A stretch of DNA of 64,000 nt from Microvirga pakistanensis (GTDB lineage: Bacteria > Pseudomonadota > Alphaproteobacteria > Rhizobiales > Beijerinckiaceae), in the NCBI RefSeq assembly GCF_004458765.1, contig NZ_SPJX01000156.1, positions 62,001 through 126,000 of the forward strand. The letters are read 5' to 3'. Made by a program: the position numbers and the translations under genes. Positions 8,903 to 19,372 of this stretch are shown here, one piece after another. Numbering within the stretch: the first letter of the stretch is position 1; each line of letters starts with the position of its first letter. The notes beneath the pieces were generated by a model. That model was not told the origin of the DNA and did no database searches. It was given only the letters and a program-made list of their open reading frames with translations.

Positions 8903-9655
8903 CTACGCGGCCTCGCTTTCCCGGTAATCGGCGTAGCCGTTGGCCTCGAGCTCGAGGGCGAGCTCCTTGCCGCCGGTGCGCACGATGCGGCCGCCATGCA
9001 TCACGTGCACGGTGTCGGGCACGATGTGGTTCAGGAGGCGCTGATAATGCGTGATGACCAGGAACGCACGGTCCGGCGAGCGCAGCGAGTTCACGCCCTC
9101 GGACACGATGCGCAGCGCGTCGATGTCGAGGCCGGAATCCGTCTCGTCGAGGATGCAGAAGGACGGCTGGAGCAGCGCCATCTGCAGGATCTCCATGCGC
9201 TTCTTCTCACCGCCGGAGAACCCGACGTTGAGAGCGCGCTTGAGCATGTCCTTGGGCATCTCGAGCTTGGCGGCGGCGGCGTTCACCTGCTTGATGAAGT
9301 CCGGCGTGGTCAGCTCGTCCTGCCCGCGCGCCTTGCGCTGGGCGTTCAGCGCGGCCTTCAGGAAGGTCATGGTGCCGACGCCGGGGATCTCCAGCGGGTA
9401 CTGGAAGGCCAGGAACACGCCGGCGGCGGCGCGCTGGTCCGGCTCCATTTCCAGAAGGTTCTGGCCGTCGAGCAGGATCTCGCCGTCGAGGACCTCGTAG
9501 TCCTCCTTGCCGGCGATCACATAGGACAGGGTCGACTTGCCCGAACCGTTCGGGCCCATGATGGCAGCGACCTCGCCCTTGTTCACGGTGAGGTTGAGGC
9601 CGTTGAGAATGCGCTTGTCCTCGATCTGGACAACAAGATTCTTGATTTCGAGCAT
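8903..9655 (-). CDS. sufC: Fe-S assembly ATPase SufC
   Basis: ABC-type ATPase of 250 residues that powers the SufBCD scaffold. Walker A is GPNGSGKST (about 33-41), the signature FSGGEKKR is near 146-153 and Walker B with [10 protein letters not shown] near 168-177, with the usual SufC spacing. The ATG at 9655 (chain starting MLEIKNLV) is chosen as the family start with GGAAC upstream; an in-frame extension runs into REP sequence and is rejected. Confidence 0.96.
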   Translation of the reverse strand: MLEIKNLVVQIEDKRILNGLNLTVNKGEVAAIMGPNGSGKSTLSYVIAGKEDYEVLDGEILLDGQNLLEMEPDQRAAAGVFLAFQYPLEIPGVGTMTFLKAALNAQRKARGQDELTTPDFIKQVNAAAAKLEMPKDMLKRALNVGFSGGEKKRMEILQMALLQPSFCILDETDSGLDIDALRIVSEGVNSLRSPDRAFLVITHYQRLLNHIVPDTVHVMHGGRIVRTGGKELALELEANGYADYRESEAA

Positions 9656-9675
9656 TTGAGTGTTCCGTTGTTTGG

Positions 9676-9756
9676 GCGTGGACGGCCGGATCGCGTCCGG
9701 CCACGACGGGCCATGAAGGTTTCGCGTCATGCCCGGGCTTGTCCCGGGCATCCACG
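9676..9756. repeat. REP-like palindromes between sufB and sufC
   Basis: Two palindromes, CGTGGACGGCCGGA...TCCGGCCACG and GTCATGCCCGGGCTTGTCCCGGGCAT, of the same family as the elements at 5676 and 7490. Confidence 0.75.
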
Positions 9757-9769
9757 TTTCGTCCGTTGA

Positions 9770-11242
<1,473 letters not shown>

Positions 11243-11309
11243 CTGTCTCTCCCACCACTCACGGCTTCAAGGGCCGCGGGTTGATATGACATGGAAACCG
11301 GCGGGGCTT

Positions 11310-12482
11310 TCAGGCCGCGCTCGCCTTCCGCTTATATAAGGTGCCGGCCACCTTTTCGCACGCCTCCGCGAAGCGAAAGACGTCCTCTTTCGTGGTCGAC
11401 CACCCCAAACTCACACGCAAGACCCCCTCTGCGAGGGCAGGCTCCACGCCCATGGCGTCGAGCACATGCGATCGCTTGACCTTTCCGGACGAGCAGGCCG
11501 AACCGGAGGACAGGGCAATCCCCGCCAGATCGAAGGCGATCAATGCCGTCTCGGCCCTGAGACCGGGTATGGCAAAGGCCAAGGTGTTAGGCAACCGTTC
11601 AGCGCCCGCACCCACAACAAGAGCGTCCGGCGCGATCCGGCGCACATGAGCCTCCGCCTCGTCGCGTAGTTCCCGGAGCCGCGCGGCCTCCTGCTCCAGC
11701 CCCGCAAGGGCGAGCTCGGCCGCGGCGCCGAAACCTGCGATGGCGGCCACGTTCTCGGTGCCCGCCCGGTAATTCTTCTCCTGGCCGCCCCCACGGATCA
11801 GCCGTTCGCCGATCTCATACTGATCGGAGGCCAGCACCAGGCCCCCTGCTCCCTTGGGCCCGCCGAACTTGTGGGCGGAAAGGGTGAGCGCGTCGACGCC
11901 GAGATCCTGGAGATCGACCGGCACCCGGCCCGCCGCCTGCACCGCGTCCGTATGGACGAGCCCGCCATGCTCGTGAACCAGGCGGGCCATCTCGGCGATC
12001 GGCTGCAGAACGCCGGTCTCGTTGTTGGCCAACTGGACAGAAACCAGAACCCGTTCGCCGCCAGCAGCCTCCAGATGGGCCCTGAGCCAAGCCAGATCAA
12101 GGATTCCGCGCCCGTCGACCGGGATGATTCCGGTTCTCTCCGCAGCAAAGCGATGGCCATGGAGAACGCAAGGGTGTTCGGTCGCTCCGATCAGGAGGCG
12201 CGTCGCGCCGGTCTGCCCGAGGCGACGGAAGGATGGAGTCAGAACGAGATTCGCGGCTTCGGTTCCGCCGCTGGTGAAGATCACGTTCTTCGCCTTGGAG
12301 CCGACGAGCCTGGCAATGGCAGCCCGCGCCGTTTCCATTTCGGCCCGGGCCGCACGGCCCTCCGCATGCACGGAGGAAGCGTTCCCAGGCAGCTGCAGCA
12401 CGCGCAGCACCACCTCCGCCACCTCGGGCCGCAGGGGCGACGTGGCATTGTGGTCGAGATATGTGCGCAGGCTCGTCGCCAT
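11310..12482 (-). CDS. Cysteine desulfurase, IscS/NifS type, first gene of the suf operon
   Basis: PLP enzyme of 390 residues. The lysine is in SAHKFGGPKG (about 200) and the catalytic cysteine in SSGSACSSG (about 325), the class I desulfurase arrangement with a mobile Cys loop. The ATG at 12482 (YLDHNATSP close to the N-terminus) is the family start; a 43-residue extension in the open frame is not conserved-looking. It probably supplies sulfur alongside SufS, or to other sulfur-transfer paths such as tRNA thiolation. The promoter region upstream carries an Irr-type box. Confidence 0.92.
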   Translation of the reverse strand: MATSLRTYLDHNATSPLRPEVAEVVLRVLQLPGNASSVHAEGRAARAEMETARAAIARLVGSKAKNVIFTSGGTEAANLVLTPSFRRLGQTGATRLLIGATEHPCVLHGHRFAAERTGIIPVDGRGILDLAWLRAHLEAAGGERVLVSVQLANNETGVLQPIAEMARLVHEHGGLVHTDAVQAAGRVPVDLQDLGVDALTLSAHKFGGPKGAGGLVLASDQYEIGERLIRGGGQEKNYRAGTENVAAIAGFGAAAELALAGLEQEAARLRELRDEAEAHVRRIAPDALVVGAGAERLPNTLAFAIPGLRAETALIAFDLAGIALSSGSACSSGKVKRSHVLDAMGVEPALAEGVLRVSLGWSTTKEDVFRFAEACEKVAGTLYKRKASAA

Positions 12483-12611
12483 GGCTGCCGTCTCAGGCCT
12501 CACGAAATTCTTGCAATTGACCCTGGTTGCCGTGTTAAAGCACCGCAACCACATGTGCCCATGTTTCGCCGAAGGCCGTAGCCGTCGGATAGAAATGAAA
12601 CATCGGAACAT

Positions 12612-12628
12612 TTTAGAAATATTCTAAG
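12612..12628 (-). promoter_or_regulatory. Irr box (iron control element) of the suf operon
   Basis: The sequence TTTAGAA-ATA-TTCTAAG matches the alphaproteobacterial Irr box TTTAGAAnnnTTCTAAA at 13 of 14 arm positions, with the exact three-base spacer. It lies 130 bases upstream of the first suf gene and about 90 bases upstream of the divergent hydrolase gene. Irr is the heme-responsive Fur-family regulator that controls iron genes, including suf, in Hyphomicrobiales. Assignment to the suf side is inferred from function. Confidence 0.75.
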
Positions 12629-12716
12629 GGTTTCTTAAGGGAATCCGAGACCTGGAGTCAAGGTCGCACGGGGGTTTCCCTCTCCTTATAGAGAGGCGAT
12701 CAAGAGGTTCGCGTAT

Positions 12717-13373
12717 ATGCCTGAAGTCATTTTCACGGGTCCCGCCGGCCGAATCGAGGGGCGGTATCAGCCGGCCAAGGAGAAGGGCGCTCCCATCGCC
12801 ATCATCCTGCATCCTCACCCGCAATTCGGCGGGACGATGAACAACCAGATTGTCTACAACCTGTACTACGACTTCGTGAAGCGCGGCTTCTCGGTCCTGC
12901 GGTTCAACTTCCGCGGCGTGGGCCGGAGCCAGGGCTCCTTCGATCATGGCCAGGGCGAGTTGTCCGATGCCGCGGCCGCGCTCGACTGGGCTCAGTCCAT
13001 GAACCCGGACGCCCGCGCCTGCTGGATCGCCGGGGTGTCCTTCGGCGCCTGGATCGGCATGCAGCTTCTCATGCGCCGCCCGGAGATCGAGGGCTTTATC
13101 TCGATCGCCGCCATGGCCAACCGCTACGATTTCTCGTTCCTCGCCCCCTGCCCGTCCTCCGGCCTCTTCGTGCACGGCTCCGAGGACCGGGTGGCTCCGG
13201 TCAAGGACGTGGTCAGCGTCATCGAGAAGGTGAAGACCCAGAAGGGCGTGAAGCTCGAGCACGCAGTCGTCGAGGGCGCCAATCACTTCTTCGACGGCAA
13301 GGTCGACGAGCTGATGGTGGCCGTGGACGAGTATCTCGACAAGCGCCTGGGCAAGACGGAAGAAGCTGCCTGA
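12717..13373 (+). CDS. Alpha/beta hydrolase, small serine-hydrolase type
   Basis: Soluble alpha/beta hydrolase of 218 residues. Conserved HPHPQFGGTMNN lies near 36-47, the nucleophile elbow GVSFG near 105-109, a likely acid in GSEDRV (about 157) and the histidine in GANHFF (about 185). This family is widespread in alphaproteobacteria and of unknown substrate. AAGAGG precedes the start. It is transcribed divergently from the suf operon and ends at a strong terminator. Confidence 0.85.
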   Translation: MPEVIFTGPAGRIEGRYQPAKEKGAPIAIILHPHPQFGGTMNNQIVYNLYYDFVKRGFSVLRFNFRGVGRSQGSFDHGQGELSDAAAALDWAQSMNPDARACWIAGVSFGAWIGMQLLMRRPEIEGFISIAAMANRYDFSFLAPCPSSGLFVHGSEDRVAPVKDVVSVIEKVKTQKGVKLEHAVVEGANHFFDGKVDELMVAVDEYLDKRLGKTEEAA

Positions 13374-13387
13374 CAGGTGAGCACGAA

Positions 13388-13424
13388 ACGAAAAGGGCAG
13401 GCCTAGCGCCTGCCCTTTTCGTTT
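13388..13424 (+). terminator. Rho-independent terminator after the hydrolase gene
   Basis: A 15-base-pair stem with arms ACGAAAAGGGCAGGC and GCCTGCCCTTTTCGT around a five-base loop; the stem's 3' arm supplies the T-rich run. The A-rich 5' arm lets it work in both directions. Confidence 0.85.
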
Positions 13425-13634
13425 GACCGCGCGGCTAGACGAACGGGAATGATCGGCCGTGAGGCTCGCAAGAGCGTAGTTCGCGATCCTGAACTGAAGC
13501 CCTGGCTTGTCACCGACGAACACGATTTGTGGTTGCGGAGCGGAAAACTTCAGCCCGGATGAGCGCTGCGCGGTTGCGGCAGCAGGCAAAACTGGTACAG
13601 GGATGCGGTCTTCTGGCCCCAACCGAGTATCGCC

Positions 13635-14897
13635 ATGACTGCGCCTAAATCCGATTTCCTCAAAGTGCTCACCGAGCGTGGTTTCATCCACCAGACCTCG
13701 GACGTCGAGGGCGTGGATGCTGCGGCGCTCGAGAACCGGCTGACCACCTATGTGGGCTATGACTGCACGGGCCCGTCCCTGCATGTGGGCCACCTGCTCT
13801 CGATCATGATGCTGCATTGGCTCCAGAAGACCGGGGCCGGCAAGCCGATCACCCTCATGGGCGGCGGCACCACCCGCGTGGGCGACCCCTCGGGCAAGGA
13901 CGAGAGCCGCAAGCTCCTGACCGTGGAGCAGATCGAGGGCAACAAGGACAGCATCAAGACCGTCTTCTCGCGCTTCATCAGCTTCGGCGAGGGCAAGGCC
14001 GATGCCATGATGGTGGACAACGCCGAGTGGCTGACCAAGCTCAATTACATCGACTTCCTGCGCGATGTGGGCCGTCACTTCTCGGTCAACCGCATGCTGT
14101 CCTTCGACAGCGTCAGGCTGCGCCTGGAGCGGGAGCACGAACTGTCGTTCCTGGAATTCAACTACATGATCCTCCAGGCCTATGATTTCGTGGAGCTCAA
14201 CAAGCGTTACGGCTGCATCCTGCAGATGGGCGGGTCGGACCAGTGGGGCAACATCGTCAACGGCATCGACCTTGGTCGCCGCCTCGGCACCCCGCAGCTC
14301 TACGCCGTCACCTGCCCGCTTCTGACCACGGCCTCCGGCGCCAAGATGGGCAAGACCGCCTCCGGCGCGGTCTGGCTCAACGCGGACATGCTCAGCCCTT
14401 ACGATTACTGGCAGTTCTGGCGCAACACCGAGGATGCGGACGTGGCCCGCTTCCTGAAGCTGTTCACGATCCTGCCGATGGATGAAATCGCCAAGCTCGC
14501 GGCCCTGCAAGGCGCGGAGATCAACGAGGCGAAGAAGGTGCTGGCGACGGAAGCCACCGCCCTTCTCCATGGCCGCGAGGCCGCCGAACTGGCGGCCGAG
14601 ACGGCGCAGAAGACCTTCGAGCAGGGCACGCTCGCGGAAAGCCTCCCAACCATCGAGGTCCCATCCAGCGTCCTGAAGGAAGGTCTCGGGGTGCTGACCG
14701 CCTTCGGTCCGGACTACGCGAAACTCGTTCCCTCATCGAGCGAGGCGCGTCGCCAGGTGAAGAGCGGCGGCCTGAAAGTGAACGATCAAACGGTCTCCGA
14801 CGAACGCGGCAGCCTGGGCCTCTCGGACCTCACGAGCGAAGGCGTCATCAAGCTGTCCTTCGGCAAGAAGAAGCACGTGCTCCTGCGCGCGGTGTAG
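13635..14897 (+). CDS. tyrS: Tyrosyl-tRNA synthetase
   Basis: Class I aminoacyl-tRNA synthetase of 420 residues that charges tRNA-Tyr. The HIGH motif appears as HVGH (about 53-56) and the KMSKS loop as KMGKT (about 238-242). The [11 protein letters not shown] stretch that binds tyrosine is near 197-207, and a C-terminal S4-like RNA-binding domain begins near 350. Length is normal for the bacterial TyrRS. The upstream 260 bases hold the hydrolase terminator and no other gene. Confidence 0.97.
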   Translation: MTAPKSDFLKVLTERGFIHQTSDVEGVDAAALENRLTTYVGYDCTGPSLHVGHLLSIMMLHWLQKTGAGKPITLMGGGTTRVGDPSGKDESRKLLTVEQIEGNKDSIKTVFSRFISFGEGKADAMMVDNAEWLTKLNYIDFLRDVGRHFSVNRMLSFDSVRLRLEREHELSFLEFNYMILQAYDFVELNKRYGCILQMGGSDQWGNIVNGIDLGRRLGTPQLYAVTCPLLTTASGAKMGKTASGAVWLNADMLSPYDYWQFWRNTEDADVARFLKLFTILPMDEIAKLAALQGAEINEAKKVLATEATALLHGREAAELAAETAQKTFEQGTLAESLPTIEVPSSVLKEGLGVLTAFGPDYAKLVPSSSEARRQVKSGGLKVNDQTVSDERGSLGLSDLTSEGVIKLSFGKKKHVLLRAV

Positions 14898-14927
14898 GAC
14901 GTCGGATCGACGATGCTCCCGTTCCCC

Positions 14928-15023
14928 CGTCATGGCCGTCCCGGGGATCAGACCCGGCCATCCACGCCTTAGGTAGCAAGACGCCCGTCGAGGCGGATCC
15001 CCGGAACAAGTCCGGGGATGACG
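14928..15023. repeat. REP-like palindromic element
   Basis: Contains CGTCATGGCCGTCCCGGGGATC and CCCGGAACAAGTCCGGGGATGACG arms like the other copies. It lies between the convergent tyrS and AsmA-like genes, where it can serve as a bidirectional terminator. Confidence 0.7.
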
Positions 15024-15128
15024 ATTGAGGGGATCAGGGCGCCTCTCCCCCGTCACCGCCACCCTGGCAGACGGCCCACTTCCTTTTCCGCTGGCGCGCG
15101 CCTCCGGCTCAGCCCGTTGCTCCGCGCC

Positions 15129-18100
15129 CTACCGATCGGGAGAGACCGTGGGCAGCGCATCGCTCTGCTGCGGCTCCGTCCCGACGCCGAACAGCTTGCG
15201 CAGGAATCCCGGAGCGACCGCCGAGAGCGGATTGACCGTCAGGTTCGGCGCGCTCGCCTGCCCTGCGGCGCGGAAGTTGACGGCGAACAGCCCCTCATAC
15301 TGGCTGCCGCCGAGCAGGGGCCCGAACAGCGGCACCTTGGCGAACGCATTGTTCAGGCCATAGGCCGGAACGAACGTGCCCGAGATATCGATCCGATCGC
15401 GGCCGTAATCGACGAACCCGTCGAGGGTGAAGCCGATCTGGTTTCCGTAGATCGCCGCATCGCGGAAATCGAGGCGGCCGGAGGTGCGCGTGAACTCGGC
15501 CCGCGCCCTGGAGAAGGTCACCTCGTTCACATCCACGCGCACCAGCTGCGGATTGCCCGACCTGTCCTGGCCGGCGACCATCTGGGTCTGGGTCGGGATG
15601 ATCCGGCGCAGGGCCGGCTCGTTCACCAGGGTGAAGGAGCGCAGCAGCAGGATTCCGGGCTGCTGCCCCTCCCCGGTCGCCATGTTGATGATGAGGTTGC
15701 CGCCGACCATGCGCTTGTACACGTCGGTGAAGCGCAGCAGCGCACCCGCATCCTCGGCCTGGACGATGATGATGGAGCCGTTCCTGCCCTGAGTATCCGT
15801 TCGGGCCGCGACATTCGTCGCGCCGAGGCGACCCTTCATGTCGAGGTTCCGGAGAACCTCCTTGCGCATCGAGGCCTTGACCACCGCGTTGGTGATCGCC
15901 TCGTTGTTGTAGCCGGTCAGGATGTTGAGGCTGAGATCGAGGTCGAAATCCTTGGAATCCTTCTGCTCCTTCTGCCCGTTTCCGTTCCTGCTCGACGGTT
16001 GTGCGCTCAAGCCTTTCACGAATGGCCGCGCATCGCCCACATTGCCGCGTACGGTAACCTTGTAGACGCCGCCGGATTGCTCGATCTGGGCGCGCATGTC
16101 GTCCCCGGGCGAGAGCTTGAAGGTGGACAGCTCCGCCTTCTCGAGATCCCCGTCCTTCGACAAGGCCGCCGTTCCGCGCAGCTGCACGGTTCCGCTGTCG
16201 AGCTGCAGGTCGCGGATTTCCGTTTCCGGTCCCTCGCGCATGGTGAAGGTGAGCTTGCCCGGCTTGCCGGCGGGCTTCACCCACCCGGGGATGAGCTGGT
16301 CGATCCCGGCCTTCGTCAGATCCGCCTCGACCATCACGTCGCTTGCGTCGGGGCTGCCCAGCGGCACGCCGATCTTCAGATTGACGCTGCCCGTCAGCTG
16401 CGGGCCGAACGAGAAGCCGCGCCTGCTGCGGGCTGCCTCATCGAGCGCGAAGGAAACGTTCGCCTGCCCGCCCTGCCGGTTCTTTTGCACGTCGATGACG
16501 GCTGCGCTGCCGCCGATCTTGCCATCCCCCTTGATCGACAGGTCGCCCCGGTCATAGGCGATGGTCAGGTTGCCGCCTTCGAGCTTCTCCTTGCCGAAGA
16601 CCTTGTCGAGCGTGAGATCGTTCAATGTCCCAGCCACCTTCAGCGGAAGGTCGGCGACGGCCGGAATGTCGTTGACGGGAAGGCCGATGCCCACCCGCAG
16701 GTCCGCCCTGCCCTTCATGGCCGCCGGATCGACCTCGAACCCAGCAATTTCCTTGACGAGCGGCTGCTGGAGCATGGCCCCGACGCCGTCCGCTCCTCCC
16801 GCGAGGCGAAAGTCGATGCGAGCGACGGCATTGTCGTCCCAGTAATTGTCGAGCGCGAAAGAACCCTCGGACGCACTCAGGCTGCGGTTGCCCGCCATGT
16901 CCACCCAGCCCGTCGGAGCCCGCAAGGTCACCTTCGTGCCGGTCACGCGGCCCGTTACGTCCATCCGGGAGACGGGCGGCAGTCCTTCGGATGCCTGGAG
17001 TGTGCCCTGCGAGATCACGAAATCGATCTTCACCGACTCGTCGGGGATGGGACCGCCCGCCATCGACCGCTCGACGTCGGCTCCCGTCATGGCGATCTTG
17101 AGCTTGAAATCCTCCAGCGTGCCGCCCTTGAGGTTGGCCACCAGGAAGCGGCGAACCGGAGGAGCGACGGCCTCGGGCCAGATCCGGAGCGCGGAACGGA
17201 TATTGGTCTTGGCGGCCGTGACATCGAATTTCAGGCCCTTCGGATCATCGGAGGCCGCCAAGGCGCCGCCGATATCCACATGCAGGGCCGGTCCTCGGAG
17301 CCTGATGCTGTTGAGCAGGACGCCGTTCGGACCGGACAAGTCCGCATCCATCTGGGCAACCTGAAGCGGCGCATCGCCGGGAGCGGCGCCCGCCCAGACG
17401 AGATCCCGGCCGCTGAGGCGCAGGCGCCACGGGTGCTGAGCCGTCGGCACCGTCAGCGCCCCCTGGAGCCTGACGCGGGTGTCGCCTCCCTTCAGTTCGA
17501 GGGTCGGCAGATTGAGCGTCTTCTCGGCCTCGTTCCACTCGGCCACGATGGTCGCCTGATCCACCGGCAGAGGAGACGTGTCCTTGTCCTCGATCTGGAT
17601 GACGCCCGCGTTGCTGTCGAGGCGGGTCTTCAATTCGGTCACGCGGCCATCCGCATAGGCCACGTCGAAACGACCGGAGAATTCGAGGTCGGTGGCGGCG
17701 GGCAGGCTCGACATGCCGCTCAGCACCAGGATGTCCTGGATCGGCGCGGAATCGGCCAAGAAAGCCCCGCGGTAGGCCGCCTGTCCCTCGGCCTTCGCAT
17801 CACCGCTGAGCCGCCATGGCCCCTGCGGACCCTCGACGGTGGCGGAGAAATGCCGGCCACCGTTCTTGTCCCAGTCGAAGGTTGCGTCGACCCGGTCGAA
17901 GCGGGCTCGCTCGCGATAATCGGCGTCAATGAAGACGAGCCTCGCATTGGTCAGCTGCGCCCGGCCGAGGCTGTTCAGGACGCTTCGAGGCCCCACGATC
18001 AGGTCGAACAGGGACCCGACGGCGCCCGACACCTGGGATGGACCGTCGGCGCTGGCCGCCAGGGAGGCCGCGGCCTCCCGGGATGGCGCCGGCTCCGGCA

Positions 18101-18602
18101 CAGGAGCGGCCTGCGCCTGATCCTCGTCCGAGGCCTGGACGGGCGAGAAGGTCAGCGAGCCGTCCCGGTTGACCAGCACCCGCAGCTGCAGGTCCCGGAC
18201 CTGGATGGCCTTGGGCTGGAGATTGGCCGTCAGGAGCGACAGGAAATCGACGCTCACCAGGGCATAGGGAGCCCGGACCACGAGTTCGCCGCTCGGCCCT
18301 CGAATATCGAGCCCATTGGCCCGCAGGGCCGGGATGCCCTCATGGAGCTCGATAGCCGTGTTGCGCAGCGCCACGGTCCAGCCCGGTCCGATGCGCGAGG
18401 CCAGGGATTCCGCGACCTGCTCCGGCAAGCGGCCGAAGCTGAGGGGCGCCATGGACAGGCGCAGGTAGAACAGACCCGCAGCCACGACGAGAAAGGCGAT
18501 CAGCCCGAGCTTGACGTAGAGCGTACCACGGACCAGCCGCCTCAGAAGGCTTCGTTGGGCCGGTTCTTGCCGGGACAGCATGGTACGGATCGATGTTTTC
18601 AT
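15129..18602 (-). CDS. AsmA/YhdP-like envelope protein (DUF3971 / AsmA-like C-terminal)
   Basis: Protein of 1157 residues with one N-terminal membrane anchor (about 29-48) and a very long periplasmic part rich in beta strands. The last 250 residues show the AsmA-like C-terminal pattern (GRLDFRDAAIYGNQIGFTLDG and DISGTFVPAYGLNN). Proteins of this class are now viewed as bridge-like carriers of phospholipid between the inner and outer membrane; that role is known for YhdP/TamB/YdbH in E. coli and inferred here. The start overlaps nothing; the divergent bcp start is 157 bases away. A large open frame on the opposite strand is a shadow. Confidence 0.85.
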   Translation of the reverse strand: MKTSIRTMLSRQEPAQRSLLRRLVRGTLYVKLGLIAFLVVAAGLFYLRLSMAPLSFGRLPEQVAESLASRIGPGWTVALRNTAIELHEGIPALRANGLDIRGPSGELVVRAPYALVSVDFLSLLTANLQPKAIQVRDLQLRVLVNRDGSLTFSPVQASDEDQAQAAPVPEPAPSREAAASLAASADGPSQVSGAVGSLFDLIVGPRSVLNSLGRAQLTNARLVFIDADYRERARFDRVDATFDWDKNGGRHFSATVEGPQGPWRLSGDAKAEGQAAYRGAFLADSAPIQDILVLSGMSSLPAATDLEFSGRFDVAYADGRVTELKTRLDSNAGVIQIEDKDTSPLPVDQATIVAEWNEAEKTLNLPTLELKGGDTRVRLQGALTVPTAQHPWRLRLSGRDLVWAGAAPGDAPLQVAQMDADLSGPNGVLLNSIRLRGPALHVDIGGALAASDDPKGLKFDVTAAKTNIRSALRIWPEAVAPPVRRFLVANLKGGTLEDFKLKIAMTGADVERSMAGGPIPDESVKIDFVISQGTLQASEGLPPVSRMDVTGRVTGTKVTLRAPTGWVDMAGNRSLSASEGSFALDNYWDDNAVARIDFRLAGGADGVGAMLQQPLVKEIAGFEVDPAAMKGRADLRVGIGLPVNDIPAVADLPLKVAGTLNDLTLDKVFGKEKLEGGNLTIAYDRGDLSIKGDGKIGGSAAVIDVQKNRQGGQANVSFALDEAARSRRGFSFGPQLTGSVNLKIGVPLGSPDASDVMVEADLTKAGIDQLIPGWVKPAGKPGKLTFTMREGPETEIRDLQLDSGTVQLRGTAALSKDGDLEKAELSTFKLSPGDDMRAQIEQSGGVYKVTVRGNVGDARPFVKGLSAQPSSRNGNGQKEQKDSKDFDLDLSLNILTGYNNEAITNAVVKASMRKEVLRNLDMKGRLGATNVAARTDTQGRNGSIIIVQAEDAGALLRFTDVYKRMVGGNLIINMATGEGQQPGILLLRSFTLVNEPALRRIIPTQTQMVAGQDRSGNPQLVRVDVNEVTFSRARAEFTRTSGRLDFRDAAIYGNQIGFTLDGFVDYGRDRIDISGTFVPAYGLNNAFAKVPLFGPLLGGSQYEGLFAVNFRAAGQASAPNLTVNPLSAVAPGFLRKLFGVGTEPQQSDALPTVSPDR

Positions 18603-18759
18603 TCTTGTGGTTTCGGCAACCCGGTTCTTGCGCTATTGCGGCAGCGAAGGAATCAGTCAGGACCTTAACCGTCCCGGCGGCCTCCCGCGACCGCCTCTTT
18701 CCCGTCGTGCACACCAACAGGTTTCCAACCAGGACAATCCGCCAAAAGGAAGGCGAACG

Positions 18760-19224
18760 ATGGAACTGACGCCCGGAACTCAGGCTCCCGCTTTCTCTCT
18801 GCCGGCCACCGGCGGGGCGGAGCTGTCCCTCGACAGCCTCAGGGGCAGGAACGTCGTCCTGTATTTCTACCCGAAGGACGACACCAGCGGCTGCACCTTG
18901 GAGGCCAGGAACTTCCAGGCCCTGCGCAAGGAATTCGAGGAGGCCCATACCGTGATCGTCGGCGTGTCGCCCGACAGCCTCAAGAGCCACGACAGGTTCC
19001 GGGCGAAATATGACCTGGACTTTCCCCTCGCGTCCGACGAGGGGAAGGCCATGCTGGAAGCCTATGGCGTGTGGGTCGAGAAGAGCATGTACGGCCGCAA
19101 ATACATGGGCGTCGAGCGTACCACCGTGCTCATCGACCGCGAGGGCAGGATCGCGCGTGTCTGGAACAAGGTGAAGGTGCCGGGCCACGCGGAGGAGGTA
19201 CTGTCCGCCGCCAGGGCGCTCTGA
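18760..19224 (+). CDS. bcp: Thioredoxin-dependent peroxiredoxin, Bcp type, lacking the usual resolving cysteine
   Basis: Peroxiredoxin of 154 residues that reduces peroxides in the cytoplasm. The peroxidatic cysteine is in YPKDDTSGCTLEARNF at about residue 45. In many Bcp proteins a resolving cysteine stands five positions later (GCTxEAC); here that position is Arg, so the enzyme is of the 1-Cys or atypical type. The ATG at 18760 is chosen because AAGGAAGG stands just before it and the chain begins at the family N-terminus. Confidence 0.92.
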   Translation: MELTPGTQAPAFSLPATGGAELSLDSLRGRNVVLYFYPKDDTSGCTLEARNFQALRKEFEEAHTVIVGVSPDSLKSHDRFRAKYDLDFPLASDEGKAMLEAYGVWVEKSMYGRKYMGVERTTVLIDREGRIARVWNKVKVPGHAEEVLSAARAL

Positions 19225-19243
19225 CAGGCTGGACAACGAAGAA

Positions 19244-19275
19244 GGGCCGCTTCGATGAAGCGGCCCCCTGTCCTT
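19244..19275 (+). terminator. Rho-independent terminator after bcp
   Basis: A ten-base-pair stem GGGCCGCTTC / GAAGCGGCCC with a three-base loop lies 20 bases after the stop; only a short pyrimidine run follows. Confidence 0.7.
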
Positions 19276-19277
19276 GC

Positions 19278-19372
19278 TAGAGCATTTTTCGACGAAGTGG
19301 ATCCGGTTCGCTGACCAAAAATGCGGCAAACCAAAGAAGAGAGCTGTTTCCACGTCAGTGGAAACAGTTCTA
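19278..19372. repeat. AGAGCATTTTTCGACGAAG-type intergenic repeat with terminal hairpin
   Basis: Starts with AGAGCATTTTTCGACGAAG and GTGGATCCGGTTCGC and ends in the hairpin CTGTTTCCAC-GTCA-GTGGAAACAG (19344-19367), directly after the prfB stop. The opening words resemble the repeats at 38430 and 42916 (AGAGCAT and GTGGATCCGGTT). The hairpin probably ends prfB transcription. Confidence 0.6.

Noticed and set aside
15018-18668. Plus-strand open frame of 1216 codons
   Set aside because: It is opposite the AsmA-like gene; the translation lacks membrane or domain patterns, whereas the minus strand gives a normal AsmA-type protein.
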